This document shows positions 16,269-25,466 of a DNA stretch of 64,000 nt, one piece after another; position 1 is the stretch's first letter; each line of letters starts with the position of its first letter. Where the stretch lies: the NCBI RefSeq assembly GCF_030348505.1, contig NZ_JAUCFJ010000002.1, positions 3,538,001-3,602,000 of the forward strand. The letters are read 5' to 3'. The notes under the pieces are model-generated. The model had not been told where the DNA came from and ran no database searches. It was given only the letters and a program-made list of their open reading frames with translations. The position numbers and the translations under genes are program-made. The DNA is from Lysinibacillus sp. G4S2 (lineage in GTDB: Bacteria > Bacillota > Bacilli > Bacillales_A > Planococcaceae).

Positions 16269-16296
16269 TAAGTCTTCTATTTATATAGAAATAAGT

Positions 16297-16337
16297 AAAA
16301 CACGGTATGAAATTGATTTTTCATACCGTGTTTTTTG
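16297..16337 (+). terminator. Terminator after the 64-residue gene
   Basis: AAAACACGGTATGAAA pairs perfectly with TTTCATACCGTGTTTT around a short TTGAT loop, with T-rich sequence on the plus strand. Confidence 0.92.
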
Positions 16338-16384
16338 TTTTGTGGGTATTCCAGAACTTTCCGTGAGTAATACTCTGAAACTGT

Positions 16385-16422
16385 AAAAAAACCGCTAGGC
16401 ATTTGAATGCACTAGCGGTTTC
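16385..16422 (-). terminator. Terminator of pbpA
   Basis: AAACCGCTAG pairs with CTAGCGGTTT, followed by TTTTTTT on the minus strand, 3 bases after the pbpA stop. Confidence 0.92.
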
Positions 16423-16424
16423 TT

Positions 16425-18629
16425 TTATTTTTGCTCATCTTCACCAATTTTTTCTTTTGTGATTGCTGGTAAAATTGGTTGTTTTACATTACTCTCTGTC
16501 ACTTTCTCAGCTTCATATTTTGCTTTTAACTCATAATATTTATCGACAGAACGTCTTGCAATATCGTTATTATTAGTTAAATGTTGATTTAAGTTTGTTG
16601 TTGCCCATGGAATCACTACTGCATAGGCAATTTCAGGATTTTCATATGGTGCAAAGCCGACATGGGTTAAGTTAATCGTATTTGTACCGTAATACTGTTT
16701 TAAAGGTCCATAATAAACTACCTCAGCTGTCCCTGTTTTACCTGCTGCAGTATATGGTGCATTGGCAAATTGATGTCTAGCTGTACCTTTGGCACCCGTA
16801 TAGACACGACGTAGCCCTTGTTTCACATAGTTGATTTCTTCTGGTGTATTATCAATTTGATTTAAAATAGTTGGTCCTATTTCAGTTACTAATTGTCCTA
16901 ACTGTTGCCCATCTTTTGATGGCTCACGTACCTCTTTCACAACATGTGGCTGAATACGATAGCCACCATTGGCGATTGTCGAGATATACTGTGCCAATTG
17001 TAATGGTGTATACGTATCATATTGTCCAATCGCTAAGTCGAGTGCTTTACCCCCATAGGTTGGACCAGAAGGACCTTGCACGCCGCTAAATTCATTTGGT
17101 AAATCAATCCCTGTATTTACACCTAATCCAAATTGGGCATAAGAATTACGCATTTTCGGGAATGTATCTTCATTTAAACGTAGAGGCATCCCATAGCTAT
17201 ATGGTGTTCCGTTAATAAGTAAAGCTGTTTTAAACATATAAACGTTAGAAGATTGTTCTAGCGCTCTTAAACCATCCATTGATATATAGCCTGACTGATT
17301 AAAAATTGATCTTTTAAAATCAGTACCCGCTAACTTGATTGGTTCATCTCCTAGTACAGTGCTTGTTTCAATGGCTCCTAATTTATATCCAGTTAGTAAT
17401 GTTGCTGCTTTAACTGAAGAACCCGACTCATAAGCTGTTGTAAATGTACCATACGAATAATCAACGACTTCATTTTTCCCTGTTTCAGGATTTTTTTCAA
17501 TCTTCTTACCAACATTTGCTAAAATATCACCTGTATTTGGGTTCATCATTACTAAAAAGGCACGATCTAATAAATGTGAGCCAGAACGTGCTTTTAATTT
17601 AAGCAATTCTTCCTCGACAATTTTTTCTGTTTCAGCCTGTAACTCACTATCTAGTGATAAGACTAAATCTTTACCAGGCTCACCTTCATATGTCGTAACG
17701 GTGTCAACTACTTGCCCTTTTTTATTCGTAATATTTTTTACAACTGCTTTTTGTCCTTGTAGTAATTCTTCATATTGCGCTTCAATATAACTTTCACCAA
17801 CACGATCATTTCGTGAATAATCACGAGCTAAATAATAATTCAGGTTTTCTTTTGGAATACCTTTTGTTGGTACGGTTGTGCGTCCTAAAATACCAAGTGA
17901 TGATAATTTCACACGCTTCCAGTCTGTCGTTGTGTTGACACCTGGTAATTCAGTTAAACGCTCAGAAACACGTGCAAATTCGTCGGCAGTAACATTTTCA
18001 CTCTTAATAATTTGCGGTGATAAGTTATAGCCTGATACCATCTCTCGATAGATTGCTAATACTTCTAAATCAGCCTCTGTCAATTGCTTTATTTCTTCGT
18101 GTGTAATTCGTTCACGTACAAGCTTATCAATCTGTGCATTGGTTTGACTTGTCGTAATATTTTCTTGTGCTCCAATTTTCTTTTTCTCTGCCTCTGTTAC
18201 CTTTTTATAGGCAGCGTCATGATTTTTTAAAATCCAAAAATCCTGTTTATCACGTAAAGTGACACGGTCTGTTGGCTGTTCAATCAATTGTGCCAGCTTT
18301 TCAGCTATTTTCAACATATCTTCCGTTGTTGTTGACTGCATTTTCGTATATGTAATCGCATTTTCTGGTTGGTTATCCACTAAAATACGTCCGTTACGAT
18401 CATACATTCTTCCCCTTGGCACACTTGTATTGACAGGTACTTCTTCTGTACGCTCTAAAACACGTACATAATCTTCCCCTTTTACGATTTGCATATAGCC
18501 AAGCCTGAAAATTAACATCGAAAATAAGATAAATATTGCAAAGAAAAGGACATTCATACGAAATGTTAAATTAGAGTGATGTTTTGCTTTAACACTCGTC
18601 GCGCGATTTTTCCCAGGTACTTTGCGCAT
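16425..18629 (-). CDS. pbpA: Class B penicillin-binding protein (PBP2 family)
   Basis: This is a monofunctional transpeptidase of the cell-elongation PBP2 type. It has a short basic N-terminus and one membrane anchor (about residues 25-48, VLFFAIFILFSMLIFRLGY), then a PBP dimerisation domain starting VPRGRMYDRNG. The transpeptidase domain carries the motifs SSVK (nucleophile serine), SSN and KTGTAE in the right order. The ATG at 18629 follows AGGAGGGG at 7 nt. Its 734 residues are close to B. subtilis PbpA, which lies in the same order next to pst and sodA. Confidence 0.92.
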   Translation of the reverse strand: MRKVPGKNRATSVKAKHHSNLTFRMNVLFFAIFILFSMLIFRLGYMQIVKGEDYVRVLERTEEVPVNTSVPRGRMYDRNGRILVDNQPENAITYTKMQSTTTEDMLKIAEKLAQLIEQPTDRVTLRDKQDFWILKNHDAAYKKVTEAEKKKIGAQENITTSQTNAQIDKLVRERITHEEIKQLTEADLEVLAIYREMVSGYNLSPQIIKSENVTADEFARVSERLTELPGVNTTTDWKRVKLSSLGILGRTTVPTKGIPKENLNYYLARDYSRNDRVGESYIEAQYEELLQGQKAVVKNITNKKGQVVDTVTTYEGEPGKDLVLSLDSELQAETEKIVEEELLKLKARSGSHLLDRAFLVMMNPNTGDILANVGKKIEKNPETGKNEVVDYSYGTFTTAYESGSSVKAATLLTGYKLGAIETSTVLGDEPIKLAGTDFKRSIFNQSGYISMDGLRALEQSSNVYMFKTALLINGTPYSYGMPLRLNEDTFPKMRNSYAQFGLGVNTGIDLPNEFSGVQGPSGPTYGGKALDLAIGQYDTYTPLQLAQYISTIANGGYRIQPHVVKEVREPSKDGQQLGQLVTEIGPTILNQIDNTPEEINYVKQGLRRVYTGAKGTARHQFANAPYTAAGKTGTAEVVYYGPLKQYYGTNTINLTHVGFAPYENPEIAYAVVIPWATTNLNQHLTNNNDIARRSVDKYYELKAKYEAEKVTESNVKQPILPAITKEKIGEDEQK

Positions 18630-18822
18630 ATGTATTCCCCTCCTCATCTAATTACATTTTAAATACACGATACTTAGTATACCATTCGAAGGTACGACAG
18701 GAAAGCATGCACTTGCGAATTCATGATTGAAAACACCATTTATTTGACGGCACTTCGCAGTAAAAAGTTTCTGCCCTTTAGCAAGAGCTTGAAAAAAGAT
18801 GCTTCTCTGTCGTTTTTGGGAT

Positions 18823-19257
18823 TCTATCCGTAGCTTTGACTTTTCTATCCATCGCTTTGGAGGCTTTCCGTCGATTCGGCATTTCTATCCGTCGCTTTGG
18901 CAGCTCTATCCGTCTCTTCAGCAATTCTATCCGTCGCTTTGGCAGCTCTATCCGTCACTTCAGCAATTCTATCCGTCGCTTTGGCAGCTTTATCCGTCGA
19001 TTCAGAGGCTATCCGTCGCTTCGGCATTTCTATCCGTCGCTTCGGCGAGGCTATCCGTCGCTTGAGCAGCTCTATCCGTCGATTCAGCAATTCTATCCGT
19101 CGATTCGGAGTTTATCCGTCTCTTCGGCAGCTCTATCCGTCACTTCAGCGAGGCTATCCGTCGCTCTGGCAGCTCTATCTGTCGCTTTGACGATTCTATC
19201 CGTCACTTCGTTAGCTCCATCCGTCGCTTCAGCAGGGCTATCCGTCGCTCTGCTGAA
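18823..19257. repeat. Tandem array of about 21 units, 21 bp each (TCTATCCGTCGCTTTGGCAGC)
   Basis: Every unit starts T/G-C-TATCCGTC and ends in a variable AGC, AAT, GAG or ATT. Adjacent units alternate between TTTGGCAGC and TTCAGCAAT types, giving a 42-bp higher-order period (18886-18990). Indels of 1-2 bp occur at about 18865, 19008 and 19110. Decayed units continue to about 19325. The unit lacks stop codons in most frames, which produces spurious heptapeptide-repeat reading frames on both strands. None has an SD. The array sits between the end of sodA and the start of pbpA. Function unknown. Confidence 0.92.
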
Positions 19258-19345
19258 GCGGGTATTCTCCTGCTTCGCACGGATATTCGCTCTGCTTCTG
19301 ACGATTCTATCCATCGATTTTTCTACTACCCCTAAAAAAACCAAT

Positions 19346-19396
19346 AAAAAAGGCTATGCCGGGGTGATTCATCACCTGACATAGCCTTCTATCTAA
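19346..19396 (-). terminator. Terminator of sodA
   Basis: AAGGCTATG...GGTGAT pairs with ATCACC...CATAGCCTT around a short loop, and T-rich sequence follows on the minus strand. Confidence 0.9.
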
Positions 19397-19403
19397 ACAA
19401 TAA

Positions 19404-20009
19404 TTATTTTGCAGCTTGGAATTTAGCTTCCACTACATCCCAGTTTACTACGTTCCAGAATGCACCGATGTAATCTGGACGACGGTTTTGGTAGTTTAAG
19501 TAGTAAGCATGCTCCCAAACGTCTAAACCTAGGACTGGCGTTTTACCTTCCATAACTGGAGAGTCTTGGTTTGGAGTAGATGTAACAGCAACTGAGTCAC
19601 CATCAACGATTAACCAAGCCCAACCTGAACCGAAGCGAGTTGTAGCAGCTTTTGCAAATTCTTCTTTGAAAGCATCGAAAGAACCGAATTTAGCATCGAT
19701 TGCTTTTGCAACTTCGCCAACTGGAGTATTTGAACCGCCTGGAGCGATTAATTCCCAGAATAATGTATGGTTAGCATGTCCACCACCGTTGTTACGTACA
19801 GCAGTTTGTTTGTCAGCTGGAAGAGCATCAAGGTTTGCAATAAGATCGTTAATGTCTTTTTCAGCAAATTCAGTGCCTTCTACTGCTGCATTTAAGTTTG
19901 TTACATAAGTATTGTGGTGTTTTGAATGGTGAATTTCCATTGTTTTTGCATCGATATGTGGTTCTAATGCGTCGTAAGCGTAAGTTAATTGTGGTAATTC
20001 ATAAGCCAT
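19404..20009 (-). CDS. sodA: Superoxide dismutase, Mn/Fe type
   Basis: This enzyme dismutates superoxide to peroxide and oxygen in the cytosol. The metal ligands are visible: His in MEIHHSKHH, His in [10 protein letters not shown], and Asp plus His in [13 protein letters not shown]. The last motif is also the family signature. Its 201 residues are standard. Sequence style resembles Bacillus MnSOD, but metal choice cannot be proven from the sequence. It lies between yqgC and pbpA, as in B. subtilis. Confidence 0.96.
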   Translation of the reverse strand: MAYELPQLTYAYDALEPHIDAKTMEIHHSKHHNTYVTNLNAAVEGTEFAEKDINDLIANLDALPADKQTAVRNNGGGHANHTLFWELIAPGGSNTPVGEVAKAIDAKFGSFDAFKEEFAKAATTRFGSGWAWLIVDGDSVAVTSTPNQDSPVMEGKTPVLGLDVWEHAYYLNYQNRRPDYIGAFWNVVNWDVVEAKFQAAK

Positions 20010-20150
20010 TGTTAAGTTCCTCCCTAAAGTAAAGAAATAATTAGTACACTCTTAGATTATCAAAATTGGTCAAACCATTCAACGAAAAATACTTTTAAAT
20101 GAAGATTTCAGCCTTTTGACCGAAAAACCAATACGATTACTATCCTACCC

Positions 20151-20318
20151 TCTTTTATCAATTATGCCTCGGCATAATTGCGTCCGGAAGCTTTAACTTC
20201 TTTCAGCATATGTTTGGACACCCGCTGAAAAGTGACTTAATACCGCATTCATCTTGTAGCTGACGCTTTTCTTTCGCTTCAGAAAATAATTGCTGAAAGA
20301 AGTTAAATCACTAAACTT
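20151..20318. repeat. Family II dispersed repeat (ATTATGC core), long copy
   Basis: It begins CAATTATGCCTCGGCATAAT (palindromic core) followed by TGCGTCCGGAAGC. Next come TTTAACTTCTTTCAGC, a GGACACCCGCTGAAAAG segment and, at the far end, GCTGAAAGAAGTTAAA in inverted orientation. The same order is found at 44,369-44,605. It sits between yqgC and sodA and contains a variant of module III. Confidence 0.8.
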
Positions 20319-20332
20319 GCATGGGAAGAAAA

Positions 20333-20812
20333 TCATATCGCTATAAAGAACACAATAATCATGACGATTTGAATGACAGCCTTCGCTATTGTTGATGTTA
20401 AAAAGCCAACTAGAGAACCAACACCACTTTTCACAGCCTCTTTTAATGTACGGCGCTCTACGAGTAACTCTGCAATCACCGCTCCTAAAAATGGGCCAAA
20501 TAAAATCCCTGCAACCGGAATGACAAATGGGCCAATCAATAAACCAATGGTACTGCCCCACATACCAGCATTCGAGCCACCGAATTTTTTAATACCAAAG
20601 GCATTTGCCACAGTATCAGCACCAAATAACAAAACAACAAATAAAATTTCAATCGCCCAGAACCACCAGCTTAACTCTGCAAATGAGAAAAATAACCCAT
20701 ATACTATAAAACCACCGAGTATAAATAACATACCTGGAATTATCGGGTACACTAATCCAACAAATGAAACGATAAAGCAGGCAATCACTAAAATCCAGCC
20801 AACAACTTCCAT
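20333..20812 (-). CDS. yqgC: DUF456 membrane protein (YqgC)
   Basis: This 159-residue integral membrane protein has about five hydrophobic segments and the Gly-rich DUF456 core (KKFGGSNAGMWGSTIGLLIG). It also has the following FGPFLGAVIAELLVER helix, which repeats the pattern. Function is unknown. Position upstream of sodA matches B. subtilis yqgC. A family II repeat lies in the gap before sodA. Confidence 0.88.
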   Translation of the reverse strand: MEVVGWILVIACFIVSFVGLVYPIIPGMLFILGGFIVYGLFFSFAELSWWFWAIEILFVVLLFGADTVANAFGIKKFGGSNAGMWGSTIGLLIGPFVIPVAGILFGPFLGAVIAELLVERRTLKEAVKSGVGSLVGFLTSTIAKAVIQIVMIIVFFIAI

Positions 20813-20879
20813 AAAAATTCTCTCCTTTTGTCGTGCATTGCCTTTAATACGAAATTACAAAATAAAAAGTTTCATTCGT

Positions 20880-22526
20880 TTAATGTCGAATTCCTAATAT
20901 GGAGTCCGCTATATTCACTGCATGATCACCTATACGCTCTAAATTGCTAACGATATCCGTATAGACGATACCTGCCGCTCCATTACATTCATTTGTATTT
21001 AAGCGAGCAATATGCTTTTGTCTTAGTTTATCTTCCATGTCATCTATCAAGCTTTCGAGCTCAGTTACTTCCTGTGCCAAGCTTAGACTTGCCGTATCTA
21101 AAGCCTCTATACTCTTACGAACAGCTTCAATCGCTAAACTAAACATGCCTATTAAATCTTGTCGTGCTGACTTACTTAAACTTACCTCGTGATGATCTTT
21201 ATACTGTAAAAGTTCTAAAATATTTTCAAAATGATCACCTATACGTTCAATATCTCGTACATTTGTTAAAAGTGTATGGTGTCTTACTGAGTCTGCACGA
21301 GAAAGTGGCTGCTTAGACACCATTACTAAATAATCCGTGATTTCCTCGTCCAAATGATTGAGCGCTACTTCTAACTGTAACACTGTTGGAATGTGTGCAG
21401 CTTCTCCTGTTTTCATATATAAAAATGTTTCTTCTAGACCACGGAGTGCATGCTCACCCATGCGTAACACTTCCTCCTTTGCTTGACCAAGTGCTATCGC
21501 TGGAGAGGAATCAATGAAGGATGGATCTAAATGCTTCGTTGTCACATCAATATTTCCATCATGTCCAGGAACTAGTTTCGTGACAAGTGCAGTCAATCCT
21601 CCAATAAAAGGTAGCTGAATCAGCATATTCATCACATTAAACGAGCCATGCGCTATCGCTATTTGCATTTTCGATTCTAAATGGAATAGCCCACTAATCC
21701 ACTCAACATATTGCATAAATGGTGTAAAGAATATCATGAAAATAATAGTACCTATTACATTAAATAGTACATGTGCCATTGCTGCACGCTTAGCATATAT
21801 AGACGCACCGAGCGAAGCTAACACTGCTGTAATGGTTGTGCCTATATTTTCGCCAAACAAAATAGGTAATGCACTATCTAAGCCAATTAATTGCTCAGCA
21901 TATAGGCCCTGTAGCACACCGACAGTCGCTGTTGAGCTTTGAACAAGCAATGTAAATACTGTCCCTAGAAAAATCCCTACAATAGGCTGATTACTTAGAT
22001 GAAGCGTTAATGATTCAAAGTCAGCTAATTGATGAAGCGACTGCATGCTTGCACTCATAAGCTCCAGCCCTAAAAATAATCCCCCAAAGCCAAATACTAT
22101 TTGCCCGATATGTTGATATGTGGCTTTCTTAAAGAAAAATAACAACCCAGCACCAAGCGCTAGTAACGGATAAAAATAAATGCCGATATCAATACCAATT
22201 ATAAATGCGGTTATTGTCGTACCAATATTAGCTCCCATAATGACACCGATTGCTTGACGCAGTGTTAAAAAGCCTGCGCTCACTAGCCCAACCGTAATCA
22301 CTGTCGTTGCAGAGCTCGACTGTATACAAATCGTCACAATTATGCCTACTAATACGCCCATTAAAGGGTTTGTTGTAAAGCGATTTAACCATTCACGCAG
22401 TCGATCATCTGCCGACTTTTGGAGCCCATCCCCCATAAATTTAATAGAAAATAAAAAGACTCCTAAACCGCCTAAAAATTGAAACATTATGTTTTGCCAA
22501 TCTATTGTCAATTGTATTCGCTCCAA
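20880..22526 (-). CDS. Na/Pi cotransporter family protein with C-terminal PhoU-like domain
   Basis: This is a NptA/YjbB/YqeW-type sodium-phosphate symporter. Two inverted repeats of the Na/Pi_cotrans domain are visible, each with a QSSSAT or QSSTAT motif (about residues 68-75 and 196-202). They are followed by a cytoplasmic PhoU-like helical region (about 340-548) with ERIGDHFENI and ERIGDHAVNIAD. Its 548 residues are typical. It complements the pst system encoded about 5 kb away. It is divergent from yqgB, and the shared spacer holds TTAAC/TTACA-like elements. Confidence 0.9.
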   Translation of the reverse strand: MERIQLTIDWQNIMFQFLGGLGVFLFSIKFMGDGLQKSADDRLREWLNRFTTNPLMGVLVGIIVTICIQSSSATTVITVGLVSAGFLTLRQAIGVIMGANIGTTITAFIIGIDIGIYFYPLLALGAGLLFFFKKATYQHIGQIVFGFGGLFLGLELMSASMQSLHQLADFESLTLHLSNQPIVGIFLGTVFTLLVQSSTATVGVLQGLYAEQLIGLDSALPILFGENIGTTITAVLASLGASIYAKRAAMAHVLFNVIGTIIFMIFFTPFMQYVEWISGLFHLESKMQIAIAHGSFNVMNMLIQLPFIGGLTALVTKLVPGHDGNIDVTTKHLDPSFIDSSPAIALGQAKEEVLRMGEHALRGLEETFLYMKTGEAAHIPTVLQLEVALNHLDEEITDYLVMVSKQPLSRADSVRHHTLLTNVRDIERIGDHFENILELLQYKDHHEVSLSKSARQDLIGMFSLAIEAVRKSIEALDTASLSLAQEVTELESLIDDMEDKLRQKHIARLNTNECNGAAGIVYTDIVSNLERIGDHAVNIADSILGIRH

Positions 22527-22705
22527 TTCTTACGTCTCTACTACTCTATTCCTAATCTTTAAATGATAGTGTACAAAAAGTAAAGAAAACCTTTAACTTT
22601 TTTACACAAAGTTAACATTTCATTATCGTATTCTCAGTTATTATTACTTATTTCATATCTTGTCAAAGTTGAACATGATAGAATAGCGATTGGAGGAGAT
22701 ATGTT

Positions 22706-23224
22706 ATGAAACACTCACAATTATTTATCGATAGCCTAATTCATCCAAAAAAACTCGCTGCCTATCGATTATTACCTATCGGAAAAGTTATTCAATATAC
22801 CTTTCTTCTAATTACTGTTGTTACAGTTTTCTCTTTTGGTCGCTTTACGGCTGGTTTGTCTATTGATACATTCGATATGAATAGTTTAGATGGTATAACT
22901 GAATACATAGAAGACATTAAATGGTTATTGTATCCAGCAACATTCATCATGCTTTTTGTTTTTACAACGATGCTTATTTTTGTACAAATTGCTCTCTATG
23001 CATTGGCAGGTCTATTTATTTTAAAAGTCATGAAGCGTCGTGGTGAATACCGTCATATTTGGCGTACTACAACATTTGCTATGACTTGGGCAGTCCTTTT
23101 AAGTATGTTATCAGATTATTTACCAATTAACAGTACAATAATCTCTGTTTTTTCTTTACTTTTAACGGTAACTCTATTAATTGTTGCCTTCATAAAATAT
23201 CCAAAACAACCAATTGCAAAATAA
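22706..23224 (+). CDS. yqgB: Short DUF1189 membrane protein (YqgB-like)
   Basis: The N-terminus (MKHSQLFIDSLIHPKKLAAYRLLPIGK) is characteristic of DUF1189/YqgB proteins, and four membrane helices follow. At 172 residues it is clearly shorter than the roughly 250-residue family norm as I recall it. The large loop between the first two helices has shrunk to about 25 residues. Function is unknown. It is followed by yqfZ and ispG, close to the B. subtilis order. An SD (GGAGGAG) precedes the ATG. Confidence 0.78.
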   Translation: MKHSQLFIDSLIHPKKLAAYRLLPIGKVIQYTFLLITVVTVFSFGRFTAGLSIDTFDMNSLDGITEYIEDIKWLLYPATFIMLFVFTTMLIFVQIALYALAGLFILKVMKRRGEYRHIWRTTTFAMTWAVLLSMLSDYLPINSTIISVFSLLLTVTLLIVAFIKYPKQPIAK

Positions 23225-23232
23225 TGTGCATG

Positions 23233-23279
23233 AATCCCCTCTCTTCTAAATATAGTGTAGAAAAGGAGGGGATTTTTTG
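23233..23279 (+). terminator. Terminator whose 3' arm is the SD of yqfZ
   Basis: AATCCCCTC (23233-23241) pairs with GAGGGGATT (23266-23274), extended by TTCTA/TAGAA, and is followed by TTTTTT. The GGAGGGG of the 3' arm is also the SD of the next gene, whose TTG start lies at the end of the T-run. Termination of yqgB messages and translation of yqfZ are therefore physically coupled. Confidence 0.8.
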
Positions 23280-23621
23280 CGTGCATTAGTGTTTACAGCT
23301 CTCATCATTATTTTTGCTTTTGTCGTGAAAGTAGATTTAACAGAAGGGTCATTACATCTCACTGCGTTTTATCCGAAAGATACAGAAAATGCTCTTTGTG
23401 AAAAACAGCGAGAGCCAAATTATATCACTGTACAAACTATTCCTGGTGATACCATTCATAGCTTGTTTGCACTACATCCTGCAAAAGTACCTATGACCTT
23501 TCCCGAACGCTTACAATTATTTTATGAATTAAATCCACACTTACAATTACAGGAACTTGTCTCAGGTGAAAATATTAAGCTTCCTCTGTCATTTGAATTT
23601 GAAAACAAATGCGGAAAATGA
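23277..23621 (+). CDS. yqfZ: LysM-like secreted or membrane-anchored protein (YqfZ-like)
   Basis: This 114-residue protein has an N-terminal hydrophobic signal/anchor (about 2-20) and a C-terminal domain (YITVQTIPGDTIHSLFALHP...FYELNPHLQLQELVSGENIKLP) with the LysM pattern. That pattern is V-xx-GDT-xx-SI/L then LNP-x-L and G-x-x-I-xLP. LysM domains bind peptidoglycan. B. subtilis YqfZ is a LysM protein beside ispG (yqfY). The start is TTG at 23277 with an AAGGAGGGG SD embedded in a terminator stem. Two Cys (about residues 41 and 112) could form a disulfide. Confidence 0.72.
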   Translation: MRALVFTALIIIFAFVVKVDLTEGSLHLTAFYPKDTENALCEKQREPNYITVQTIPGDTIHSLFALHPAKVPMTFPERLQLFYELNPHLQLQELVSGENIKLPLSFEFENKCGK

Positions 23622-23639
23622 AAAGTTAGCGTTTCTTCC

Positions 23640-23668
23640 TTGTCCTTATTTTCTTACACTGCTAAAAT
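23640..23668 (+). promoter_or_regulatory. Sigma-A promoter of ispG
   Basis: TTGTCC (23640-23645) and TAAAAT (23663-23668) with 17-bp spacing lie about 45 bases before the ispG start. Confidence 0.6.
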
Positions 23669-23716
23669 AAATGTCAGTGACGGTCGAAAGTATGGCCCGA
23701 AAAGGAGAGAAAGTTA

Positions 23717-24832
23717 ATGAGTGAAATTTGTCACCGTACAAATACACGTCCTGTGCGTGTCGGTAACTTAACAATTGGTGGTAGTAATGAATTATTCATT
23801 CAAAGTATGTGTACAACAAAAACACATGATGTCGAAGCAACAGTAGCAGAAATTCTTCGTCTTGAGGAAGCGGGCTGTCAAATTGTTCGTGTCGCAGTAC
23901 CAGATGAACGTGCAGCAGATGCGATTGCGGAAATTAAAAAACGTATCAATATTCCACTAGTAGCTGATATCCACTTTGACTATAAATTAGCATTAAAAGC
24001 AATTGAAAATGGTATCGATAAAGTTCGTATTAACCCTGGTAATATCGGGCGTAAGGAAAAAGTAGAAGCAGTAGTTAATGCTGCTAAGGCTAAAGGTATT
24101 CCAATCCGTATCGGGGTAAACGCTGGTTCATTAGAGCGTCATATTTTAGAAAAATATGGTTACCCTACTGCAGACGGTATGGTAGAATCTGCCCTTCACC
24201 ATATTAAAATTTTAGAAGACTTGGACTTCCACGATATTATCGTATCCATGAAGGCATCAGACGTAAATCTAGCGATTGAAGCGTACGAGAAAGCGTCTAA
24301 AGCCTTTAATTACCCTCTACACTTAGGGATTACTGAATCAGGTACATTATTTGCTGGTACTGTAAAATCAGCAGCTGGCCTTGGTGCAATCCTTTCTAAA
24401 GGTATTGGTAATACGTTACGTATTTCTCTATCTGCTGACCCAGTAGAAGAAGTTAAAGTAGCACGTGAGCTATTAAAATCATTCGGTCTTGCTTCTAATA
24501 TGGCAACACTTATTTCATGCCCAACATGTGGTCGTATCGAAATTGATTTAATTTCAATCGCCAATGAAGTAGAAGAATATATTTCTAAACTTAGTGTACC
24601 GTTAAAAGTAGCTGTTCTTGGTTGTGCGGTAAATGGCCCTGGTGAGGCACGTGAAGCAGATATTGGTATTGCTGGTGCACGTGGTGAAGGTTTACTATTT
24701 ATGAAAGGCAAAACAGTTCGTAAAGTGCCTGAAGAAACAATGGTTGAAGAGCTGAAAAAAGAAATCGATAAATTAGCAGCTGAAATGGCAGAAAAACGCG
24801 CGGCTGAAGAAGCAGAAAAAGCGAACGCCTAA
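23717..24832 (+). CDS. ispG: 4-hydroxy-3-methylbut-2-enyl diphosphate synthase (GcpE)
   Basis: IspG is an Fe-S enzyme of the MEP isoprenoid pathway that reduces MEcPP to HMBPP. The N-terminal TIM barrel starts [16 protein letters not shown]. The C-terminal cluster-binding domain provides the three cysteines and glutamate in SCPTCGR and [11 protein letters not shown]. At 371 residues it is the compact bacterial two-domain form. The Glu/Lys/Ala-rich tail (about the last 25 residues) is low complexity. The next gene, yqfW, starts 12 bases later behind AAGGAGG. Confidence 0.96.
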   Translation: MSEICHRTNTRPVRVGNLTIGGSNELFIQSMCTTKTHDVEATVAEILRLEEAGCQIVRVAVPDERAADAIAEIKKRINIPLVADIHFDYKLALKAIENGIDKVRINPGNIGRKEKVEAVVNAAKAKGIPIRIGVNAGSLERHILEKYGYPTADGMVESALHHIKILEDLDFHDIIVSMKASDVNLAIEAYEKASKAFNYPLHLGITESGTLFAGTVKSAAGLGAILSKGIGNTLRISLSADPVEEVKVARELLKSFGLASNMATLISCPTCGRIEIDLISIANEVEEYISKLSVPLKVAVLGCAVNGPGEAREADIGIAGARGEGLLFMKGKTVRKVPEETMVEELKKEIDKLAAEMAEKRAAEEAEKANA

Positions 24833-24844
24833 GGAGGTGCTAGC

Positions 24845-25417
24845 ATGAAAAAGCCCCGTTTTGGGATTGATATTGATGGGACCGTGACATGTCCTAGTAC
24901 ACTCATTCCACATATCAATAAACAATACAATGTAAATATTACGCTTGACGATGTGTGCGAATATGATTTTTTATCAGCATTCCCCCACCCTGTTGATCGT
25001 ATTGCATTTAATACATGGTTTAAAAAAAATGAGCCATATATGTACGAGGTATCTGAAGCGGCTAAAGATGCAAAAGATATTTTAAATGCATGGAAAGATA
25101 ACTACGAGCTTTATTACATCTCTGCTCGTGGCGAGAATGTATCAGATGTAACGCTAAATTGGTTTAAAGCGCAGTCTATTCCTTACGATCATATCGAGCT
25201 CATCGGTAGTCACGATAAGGTTTCTGTAGCTAAAAAGCATGGTGTTGAGGCATTTTTTGAGGATAAGCATGATAATGCAGTCATACTTGCGGAGGAATTA
25301 AAAATACCTGTTGTATTATTTGACACTCCGTATAACCGTCTTGCTGTTCCTGATAATGTTGTACGAGTTTATAACTGGCAAGAGGCAAATCAATTTATCA
25401 CAAACTATTTTAAGTAA
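24845..25417 (+). CDS. yqfW: HAD-superfamily 5'-nucleotidase-like protein (YqfW)
   Basis: This is a 190-residue HAD phosphatase of the NT5C (deoxyribonucleotidase) type. Motif I is DIDGTVT near residue 9, motif II ISARGE and motif III/IV FFEDKHDNAV. Cap insertions are short. It probably dephosphorylates a nucleotide monophosphate; the substrate cannot be read from the sequence. It follows ispG closely, as in B. subtilis, and ends in a strong terminator. Confidence 0.88.
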   Translation: MKKPRFGIDIDGTVTCPSTLIPHINKQYNVNITLDDVCEYDFLSAFPHPVDRIAFNTWFKKNEPYMYEVSEAAKDAKDILNAWKDNYELYYISARGENVSDVTLNWFKAQSIPYDHIELIGSHDKVSVAKKHGVEAFFEDKHDNAVILAEELKIPVVLFDTPYNRLAVPDNVVRVYNWQEANQFITNYFK

Positions 25418-25423
25418 CTATAA

Positions 25424-25460
25424 AGAGTCGTGTTCATGCGCTGAACACGACTCTTTTTTT
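25424..25460 (+). terminator. Terminator of the ispG-yqfW unit
   Basis: AGAGTCGTGTTCA pairs with TGAACACGACTCT around a TGCGC loop, followed by TTTTTTT. Confidence 0.95.
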
Positions 25461-25466
25461 ATCTCT

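Noticed and set aside
18823..19257. CRISPR array
   Set aside because: Units are 21 bp with variable halves of 9 bp and no unique spacers; no cas genes are nearby.
18799..19384. Several overlapping open frames on both strands with 7-residue repeats (for example FYPSLWQ or ATDRIAE)
   Set aside because: They arise because the 21-bp unit lacks stop codons. There is no SD, no start in a sensible place and comparable frames on both strands, so I treat the region as a DNA repeat, not as genes.
20193..20561. 122-codon minus-strand frame
   Set aside because: It overlaps yqgC in another frame and runs through the family II repeat.
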